Source: JASFTV01 sp050050615 | GTDB lineage: Bacteria > Desulfobacterota > DSM-4660 > Desulfatiglandales > HGW-15 | DNA length: 17,473 nt | Assembly (NCBI GenBank): GCA_050050615.1 | Contig: JASFTV010000031.1 | Coordinates: forward strand, 1 to 17,473 | Reading direction: 5' to 3' | Shown here: positions 13,740 to 17,473 of the stretch, in pieces | Position numbering within the stretch: position 1 is the first letter of the stretch | How the letters are laid out: every line of letters begins with the position of its first letter | The notes under the pieces: model-generated | The model's database searches: none | Seen by the model: only the letters and a program-made list of their open reading frames with translations | What the model was told of the DNA's origin: nothing | Program-made: the position numbers and the translations under genes

Positions 13740-13757
13740 TAAAAGGAATTCCTTTTA
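13740..13757. promoter_or_regulatory. 18-bp perfect palindrome, candidate operator of the deacetylase gene
   Basis: TAAAAGGAATTCCTTTTA is fully self-complementary. On the minus strand it covers the -35 position relative to TATGAT (plus 13721-13726, five of six -10 matches), about 130 bases before the deacetylase start. No good -35 hexamer is present, which would suit an activator-dependent or repressed promoter. Confidence 0.4.
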
Positions 13758-13990
13758 AATGCAGGTCTTTGTAGCCCCGGAGTGAGAGCTCCGCTTCGGC
13801 TCCCCATCCAATGCCGGGCAGAAGCCTCTCGCCTCGGCGTAGCCTCCGGCGCAGCCTGGGTGGTAAAGGCGAATAACCCTAAAGAGACCGAAGGATTGGC
13901 TCCTTTTTGCCTTGATGTCCGGGTTTCTGAAGGCTATATGTAGAAGGATGCCCCCCTGCTAAAACAGAAATGGGGTAGACGCATGTTTTA

Positions 13991-14036
13991 CTTCCAAGGC
14001 TTTCTGGAAGCTCGAGCCTGTTTTTTCCAAAGCCTT
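13991..14036 (+). promoter_or_regulatory. Attenuator-like leader before the zinc-ribbon gene
   Basis: AGGCT (13997-14001) can pair with AGCCT (14015-14019), followed by GTTTTTT, like a weak terminator. The same 5' arm, extended as AAGGCTTT (13996-14003), can instead pair perfectly with AAAGCCTT (14029-14036). A third stem CTTCCA/TGGAAG (13991-13996, 14005-14010) competes with both. Confidence 0.35.
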
Positions 14037-14053
14037 TACCAAAAGGATCAGCC

Positions 14054-14374
14054 ATGTTCTTTTTTATCGCCGGGATCCAACCTAAGACTGTGAATCTGGA
14101 CAGCTCCCCCAGGGAGTGCCCTTCCTGTGGCCTTTACCAGGGTCGTCTTAAAAGAATCGATCACTACCTTTCCATCTTTTTCTTGCCCATCTTCCGGGTG
14201 AAAAAAGGAAACCCTTTTATGGAGTGCCAAAGTTGTGGGAGCCTTTACAATGCGTCGGGGGAAGCACTCTTCCAAGCTTCAAAGAGGGTTAATCATATAT
14301 GCCCCGATTGCGGTGCGCCGCTGAAACCCACCTTCCGCTTCTGTCCTTCTTGCGGTAAACCGCTTCGTTCATAA
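14054..14374 (+). CDS. Small protein with four CxxC zinc knuckles
   Basis: The 106-residue product has Cys pairs at 22/25 (CPSCG), 58/61 (CQSCG), 83/86 (CPDCG) and 97/100 (CPSCG), which would form two zinc ribbons. Between the first two pairs a hydrophobic stretch (YLSIFFLPIFRVKKG) separates the knuckles. The N-terminus MFFFIAGIQPK is also hydrophobic but short. I recognise it as a small zinc-ribbon family seen in related bacteria, without a known function. AAGGA (14043-14047) lies six bases before the ATG. The leader may form an attenuator. It is divergent from the deacetylase gene. Confidence 0.8.
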   Translation: MFFFIAGIQPKTVNLDSSPRECPSCGLYQGRLKRIDHYLSIFFLPIFRVKKGNPFMECQSCGSLYNASGEALFQASKRVNHICPDCGAPLKPTFRFCPSCGKPLRS

Positions 14375-14400
14375 ATGATCCAATAGCTGCATTTGAGCGC

Positions 14401-14476
14401 TTGATGCGGTATATTGTTGGGCATCAAATATTGATGATCTCATAAAAAGCGGTCAATATTGGTTTGGACGCATCAA
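14401..14476. repeat. Alternating TTGATG/CATCAA inverse repeats
   Basis: TTGATGC (14401-14407), GCATCAA (14421-14427), TTGATG (14431-14436) and GCATCAA (14470-14476) alternate in orientation. The central pair forms CATCAA-ATA-TTGATG. They can fold in more than one way or act as dyad binding sites. They lie between the zinc-ribbon gene and the 14640 gene; no T tract follows. Confidence 0.45.
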
Positions 14477-14560
14477 GGCAGCCAGAAGTGGACCATATTC
14501 CCACGTGTCTCGCTGCTGTATGGTGCATTACAAAAGGTGCTATCTGATGCCTGTTAAGAA

Positions 14561-14579
14561 GGGTGGTACAAAACCACCC
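14561..14579 (+). repeat. Perfect hairpin in the leader of the 14640 gene
   Basis: GGGTGGT and ACCACCC pair perfectly around ACAAA. A CCCCGGGGG run follows rather than T residues, so it is unlikely to end transcription. It lies 60 bases before the TTG start. Confidence 0.5.
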
Positions 14580-14639
14580 CGGGGGAATACGCTATCTTTG
14601 TCATGATCCTTTGGCATCTATTCACAGGGGGACGCGAGA

Positions 14640-14933
14640 TTGGATGAACAAACCATTCTTGCTCAGCTGGAGGAGTTGGCACGCAGCCTGTCGGTTGAAG
14701 TGCGCTACGAGACCTTAAAAAGAGAGGGCTTCCTTTCTACGGGAGGTCTCTGCAAGCTTAAGGGACAACATCTCCTGATTATCAACGCCAAAGCGACAGA
14801 CAAGGATAAGATAGAAGCCCTGGCCATGGCTCTGAATCGATTTGACCTTAGCCAAGTATATCTTCGACCCGGCCTGAGGGAATTCTTGGATGCTTTTCCG
14901 AAAAAGGAAGACCAGGTTCTCATAGAGGAATAA
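14640..14933 (+). CDS. Conserved hypothetical protein, TTG start
   Basis: The 97-residue product has no domain I can name. It reads like a compact alpha/beta protein: an N-terminal helix (ILAQLEELARSLSVEV), a strand pair around REGFLSTGGLCKLKGQHLLIINAK, a second helix (DKIEALAMALNRF) and an acidic tail (LREFLDAFPKKEDQV). I recall similar small proteins in deltaproteobacteria, without function. The start is TTG 14640, supported by GGGGG eight or so bases upstream; the nearby ATG at 14644 is in another frame. Cytosolic, with no signal peptide. It is convergent with the Nudix gene. Confidence 0.75.
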   Translation: MDEQTILAQLEELARSLSVEVRYETLKREGFLSTGGLCKLKGQHLLIINAKATDKDKIEALAMALNRFDLSQVYLRPGLREFLDAFPKKEDQVLIEE

Positions 14934-15096
14934 TCGGTTTCCTCTTTCCTTGTCCTATACGGCCTACAATCCTTTTGTTATGTTTTTCCAATGACTTGGA
15001 TATGGCCGGCCTCATATCCCCTTCAAAAGATCACCTGCCCGCATCAAGGCCAGGTATTCGCCGAAGCGCTTTTGAGTATTGTCGTGGTAAGGGACC

Positions 15097-15543
15097 TTAT
15101 CTATGGGGGAGGGGTTTTTCGAAATAGTCCTGAAGGATTTTCCCATGATCAAAGGCGAGATTATCGGGTATCGAAGCTCTATCAAAAACACCGATCTTCA
15201 CGGCATCGTCTGCTGCTCTTGGCTTTCCCTTTGCCTTGGCTGCGAAAACAAAAGAGATCGTGTGGAATCTTGGGTCCCTCCCCGGCTCAGAGTAAGCGCC
15301 GATCTGTGCAACAAGCTCGACAACCAGGGAGGTCTCTTCCCTGGCCTCCCTGAGGGCCGCTCCTTCGAGACTTTCACCGTAGTCAACGAAGCCACCGGGC
15401 AATGCCCAACCATAGGGCGGGTTTTTTCTCTGGATGAGTACGATCCCCCCATCTAACTCTATGATAATGTCAACGGTTGGAAAGGGATTACGATATTTCT
15501 CCACCGCCTTTCCGCAGTGTGGACATTGAAGCTGATCCTTCAC
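15097..15543 (-). CDS. Nudix hydrolase with N-terminal zinc knuckle, ADP-ribose pyrophosphatase-like
   Basis: Nudix enzymes cleave nucleoside diphosphates linked to another group. The 148-residue product shows an N-terminal CPHCGK, one CxxC only. The Nudix box is complete: G51-x5-E57-x7-R65-E66-A-R-E69-E70-T-S-L. About ten residues after it come AYSEPGRDPRFHT, as in ADP-ribose pyrophosphatases. I chose GTG 15543: it overlaps the stop of the phosphatidyltransferase as GTGA, a classical coupling signal. Upstream extension of the frame would run inside that gene with no protein-like features. It may be a housekeeping enzyme for the pathway of its partner or a general cleaner of ADP-ribose. Confidence 0.9.
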   Translation of the reverse strand: MKDQLQCPHCGKAVEKYRNPFPTVDIIIELDGGIVLIQRKNPPYGWALPGGFVDYGESLEGAALREAREETSLVVELVAQIGAYSEPGRDPRFHTISFVFAAKAKGKPRAADDAVKIGVFDRASIPDNLAFDHGKILQDYFEKPLPHR

Positions 15544-16214
15544 TTGAGGGGATCCTCGCTTTTTAAGTGGTTCTTGACGAGTATGATCCTGTAAATGGCG
15601 GTCAGATTGACGGATATGGCTAGAACAAGGAGGGTGAGCTTTAGCAATAGCTGGCCCATCACGGGGATGGAACCCAGCAAGGACCCTATGACCAGGAGGG
15701 TTATCCGCTCGGGTCTCTGCATGATGCCCCCTTTGCATTCAACCCCGAGCCCTTCTGCTCTCGCCCTTGTATAGCTGACCATGAAAGACCCGGCCATCAC
15801 CAAGACGATGACTATGACAGTACCGGGGCTGGGCGTCGCCTTTATGGGGCTGCCATGGAAATGTAAAAAGCTGTAGCCGCCTGAAAAGTAATAGGCGAGA
15901 CCGATGAAGAAAAACATGTCTCCATACCGGTCCAGGGTGCTGTCGAAAAAGGCACCAAATGCGGTGTGCTTGTTGTTCTGTCTGGCAATCTGGCCGTCCA
16001 GGGTGTCGCAGACCCCCGCCAGAACAACGATCCATGCGCCCCAGAAGAAGGAGCCCTGACTGTAGAAGAGACCTGCCACCAGGCTCAGCACCAGGCCGGC
16101 GATCGAGAGGATATTCGGGTGGACGCCTGCGCGGCCCAGAAATCTGCCCACAGGCCCGACGATCTTCAGATATCTTTCCCGGTTTTTCTCACTTATGAAC
16201 GCCAATTGAGCCAT
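15540..16214 (-). CDS. CDP-alcohol phosphatidyltransferase
   Basis: This integral membrane enzyme joins the phosphatidyl group of CDP-diacylglycerol to an alcohol to make phospholipids. The 224-residue product has the full signature D70-x2-D73-G-x2-A-R-x8-G87-x3-D91-x3-D95 (in CDTLDGQIAR...GAFFDSTLD), whose four Asp residues bind metal. Hydrophobic helices occur around 35-50, 57-70, 98-110, 132-146, 171-183 and 187-209. The GVHPNILSIAG entry strand is typical. Which alcohol is used (glycerol phosphate, inositol phosphate or another) cannot be read off. The N-terminal extension before GRFLGRAG suggests the phosphatidylglycerophosphate/inositol phosphate group. A Nudix gene overlaps its stop. 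The Shine-Dalgarno is weak. Confidence 0.92.
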   Translation of the reverse strand: MAQLAFISEKNRERYLKIVGPVGRFLGRAGVHPNILSIAGLVLSLVAGLFYSQGSFFWGAWIVVLAGVCDTLDGQIARQNNKHTAFGAFFDSTLDRYGDMFFFIGLAYYFSGGYSFLHFHGSPIKATPSPGTVIVIVLVMAGSFMVSYTRARAEGLGVECKGGIMQRPERITLLVIGSLLGSIPVMGQLLLKLTLLVLAISVNLTAIYRIILVKNHLKSEDPLK

Positions 16215-16571
16215 TTATGCGCAACTCTTCCCGAAAGCTTTTGTACGCCGCCGACAATACACCCGAGTAGTACCACCATTCTTTTCCGCTGAACGTACCC
16301 CACAATTGCGAATCCGCAGAGACACCTTATCAAAGGCGCTCACCTTTGTCAAAAGGGTCTTGAGGCCCCGTTTCTCATGAATTTCGTCGTTTTTCTCTTC
16401 TCCGGCACCTCGCCTGTGATCGATTCAAAAAAGGGGCCATTCCCAACCATCGTGATCGGGTGAGGATCACCCTTTCCCCTTGGTCTGTCGCTTTGGCTGA
16501 GGCCTGTCACAGGAAGAACTCGTTATGCCCGAACTTGCGCTGAGGATACAAAGTAATCCCTGATGAACGAT
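16215..16571. other. Spacer upstream of the phosphatidyltransferase
   Basis: No gene is visible. It holds the promoter at 16324-16352. A small stem occurs near 16460-16474 (plus GGGTGA/TCACCC). No clear terminator for the DUF364 gene, which ends at 16572 on the same strand, was found. Confidence 0.5.
16324..16352 (-). promoter_or_regulatory. Promoter of the phosphatidyltransferase-Nudix pair with operator-like repeat
   Basis: On the minus strand a consensus TTGACA (plus 16347-16352), a 17-base spacer and TAAGGT (plus 16324-16329). The spacer carries CAAAGG/CCTTTG (plus 16331-16348), a six-base inverse repeat around six bases, as for a repressor site. The leader would be about 100 bases. Confidence 0.5.
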
Positions 16572-17345
16572 TCAGCGATTTGACCATTTGCCCTTTCTTT
16601 TCAGGGACAGATTAACTTTCTTGACGTTATGCTTGAAATAACGCATGCCACCCGCTTCACTCACAATGCGAAGCACTTCCTCAGGTTTTGTAATGACAAC
16701 GCCTGATAGAAAGGTCACAGGCGTGTCGTCAAACGGCTCTGCCAAGAGCGGTGTGGAGGCGCCCAACAACACCACCTCACGACATGAATGGACAACCTCG
16801 AGAAGAGCGTCGATCGTATGGTTCACAATGGATGTGGAGGTGATCATCGCCACCTGGCACTGAGGTAAAAGCTTGTATGCTTCCTTTTCAGGAAAAATGT
16901 CCCCCTCCTTTTTCTTGATCTGCTCAAATATCATGATCGAGGATGTTTTTTCCCTTAGCCGGGGAATGACGGGGCCAAAATACCCGACCATACCCACCCT
17001 GTCCTCAGGCGCAATAGGGAGGTAATCCAAGCTATCCCCTTCAAGAAACCTCTCCCTCATGGTATTCGCAAGGGCATTGGCTGTGGCCATGGCCACGGCC
17101 ATCTCTATCTTGTCTTTTGAATCCAAGTAGAGGAGAAGTTCTGAAGCGTCCCTTCCTGCCAAAGGGTGAAGCCCCAAAAAAACCGAGCATCCCCCTGTCA
17201 TGCTTTCATGAAAGGTAAAAGCAACACCGGTCTGTCTGTTCGCGAGCATCACCGCTGTATAGCCCAGGCCGATGCGCACATCTTTCACGGTTATGCCACG
17301 CGCCTTGGCCATGAGGTGCTGCTTGATCTTTTCAGCGATAGTCAT
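16572..17345 (-). CDS. DUF364/DUF4213 Rossmann-like protein
   Basis: The 257-residue product matches the DUF4213-DUF364 architecture. An enolase-N-terminal-like domain (about 1-105: VRIGLGYTAVMLANRQTGVAFTF, then the helix AVAMATANALANT) is followed by a Rossmann-like domain (about 115-250) with VGMVGYFGPVIPRLREK, QVAMITSTSIVNHTIDALL, VVLLGASTPLLAEPF and GVVITKPEEVL. The family has been linked to heavy-metal chelation from structure and context, but no reaction is proven to my knowledge. No membrane segment or signal peptide is seen. AAGGA lies about 12 bases before ATG 17345. No metal transporter gene is in view, so the window does not add to its function. Confidence 0.88.
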   Translation of the reverse strand: MTIAEKIKQHLMAKARGITVKDVRIGLGYTAVMLANRQTGVAFTFHESMTGGCSVFLGLHPLAGRDASELLLYLDSKDKIEMAVAMATANALANTMRERFLEGDSLDYLPIAPEDRVGMVGYFGPVIPRLREKTSSIMIFEQIKKKEGDIFPEKEAYKLLPQCQVAMITSTSIVNHTIDALLEVVHSCREVVLLGASTPLLAEPFDDTPVTFLSGVVITKPEEVLRIVSEAGGMRYFKHNVKKVNLSLKRKGKWSNR

Positions 17346-17397
17346 GGCGAACAGAGTCCTTTGATGGATTATTCTGAGATCAAGAAATTAACACCTC

Positions 17398-17426
17398 AAA
17401 ATAAACGATTGGTGCATTCAAATCAA
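17398..17426 (-). promoter_or_regulatory. Possible promoter of the DUF364 gene
   Basis: On the minus strand TTGATT (plus 17421-17426), a 17-base spacer and TATTTT (plus 17398-17403), each four of six matches, in an AT-rich stretch about 50 bases before the start. Confidence 0.35.
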
Positions 17427-17473
17427 GTCATATCCCCGTATCCTCTTTCCCTTGAAAATAGGACCAGATCGAA

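Larger units (their letters stand above)
13613..14053. other. Divergent regulatory spacer between the deacetylase and zinc-ribbon genes
   Basis: The stretch contains no credible gene. It holds an 18-base perfect palindrome at 13740-13757 next to a TATGAT on the minus strand (plus 13721-13726). There is a GC-rich stem CGGAG/CTCCG near 13778-13793, and an imperfect tandem of GGCGTAGCCTCC and GGCGCAGCCTGG at 13836-13859. Near its right end is a terminator-like fold at 13997-14026 just before the zinc-ribbon gene. Confidence 0.5.

Noticed and set aside
13836..13859. Tandem GGCGTAGCCTCC / GGCGCAGCCTGG as a repeat array
   Set aside because: Only two imperfect copies in a GC-rich stretch, too little to call an array or a CRISPR.
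15544..15738. N-terminal extension of the Nudix frame
   Set aside because: It lies inside the phosphatidyltransferase gene in another frame and has no domain pattern; the GTGA start fits better.

Overview
The window looks like chromosomal housekeeping DNA from a Gram-negative, probably anaerobic bacterium of the Desulfobacterota (deltaproteobacterial) type. This is an inference from gene content and protein style: a rplM-rpsI pair followed by truA, an AmmeMemoRadiSam radical SAM enzyme, twin PilT-type ATPases, a class II-like histone deacetylase homologue, a DUF364 protein and several lineage-type small zinc-ribbon or hypothetical proteins. No phage, plasmid, CRISPR array or intact insertion sequence is visible.

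Layout. At 39-401 (+) lies a HIT-family hydrolase. At 448-817 (-) is a compact tRNA operon with a visible promoter, tRNA-Arg(TCG), an octamer-repeat spacer, tRNA-Lys(CTT) and a rho-independent terminator. At 841-2569 (+) is the ribosomal operon rplM-rpsI with a strong terminator, then truA. truA meets a convergent methyltransferase-amrS pair (3718/4508 down to 2708, -), and a bidirectional terminator lies between them. A 680-bp gene-free stretch with face-to-face promoters and four hairpins leads into a HAD phosphatase (5187-5837, +). Next come a Cys-cluster/J-domain protein and a GHMP kinase (6035-7885, +), preceded by their own good promoter. The minus strand then carries a four-gene twitching-motility-like operon (11324 down to 7935): pilT, a divergent PilT paralogue, a zinc-ribbon/degenerate-receiver protein and a small helical protein. 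After it come a GNAT acetyltransferase and an AcuC/HDAC-like deacetylase, both minus strand. Two small plus-strand genes follow: a four-CxxC zinc-ribbon protein and a TTG-started hypothetical. The window closes with a coupled CDP-alcohol phosphatidyltransferase-Nudix pair and a DUF364 protein, all minus strand.

How the genes work together. Translation is served by L13, S9, TruA and the two tRNAs. Surface motility or pilus retraction is the likely role of the pilT operon. Membrane phospholipid synthesis is covered by the CDP-alcohol transferase, with a Nudix enzyme translated from an overlapping start. Protein acetylation and deacetylation may be represented by the GNAT and HDAC homologues, which are neighbours but separated by about 500 bp. 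The least explained parts are the structured leader before the HAD gene, the zinc-ribbon/receiver protein tied to pilT, the J-domain protein, and several palindromes placed at promoters or start sites. I found no clearly new multi-gene defence or mobile system.
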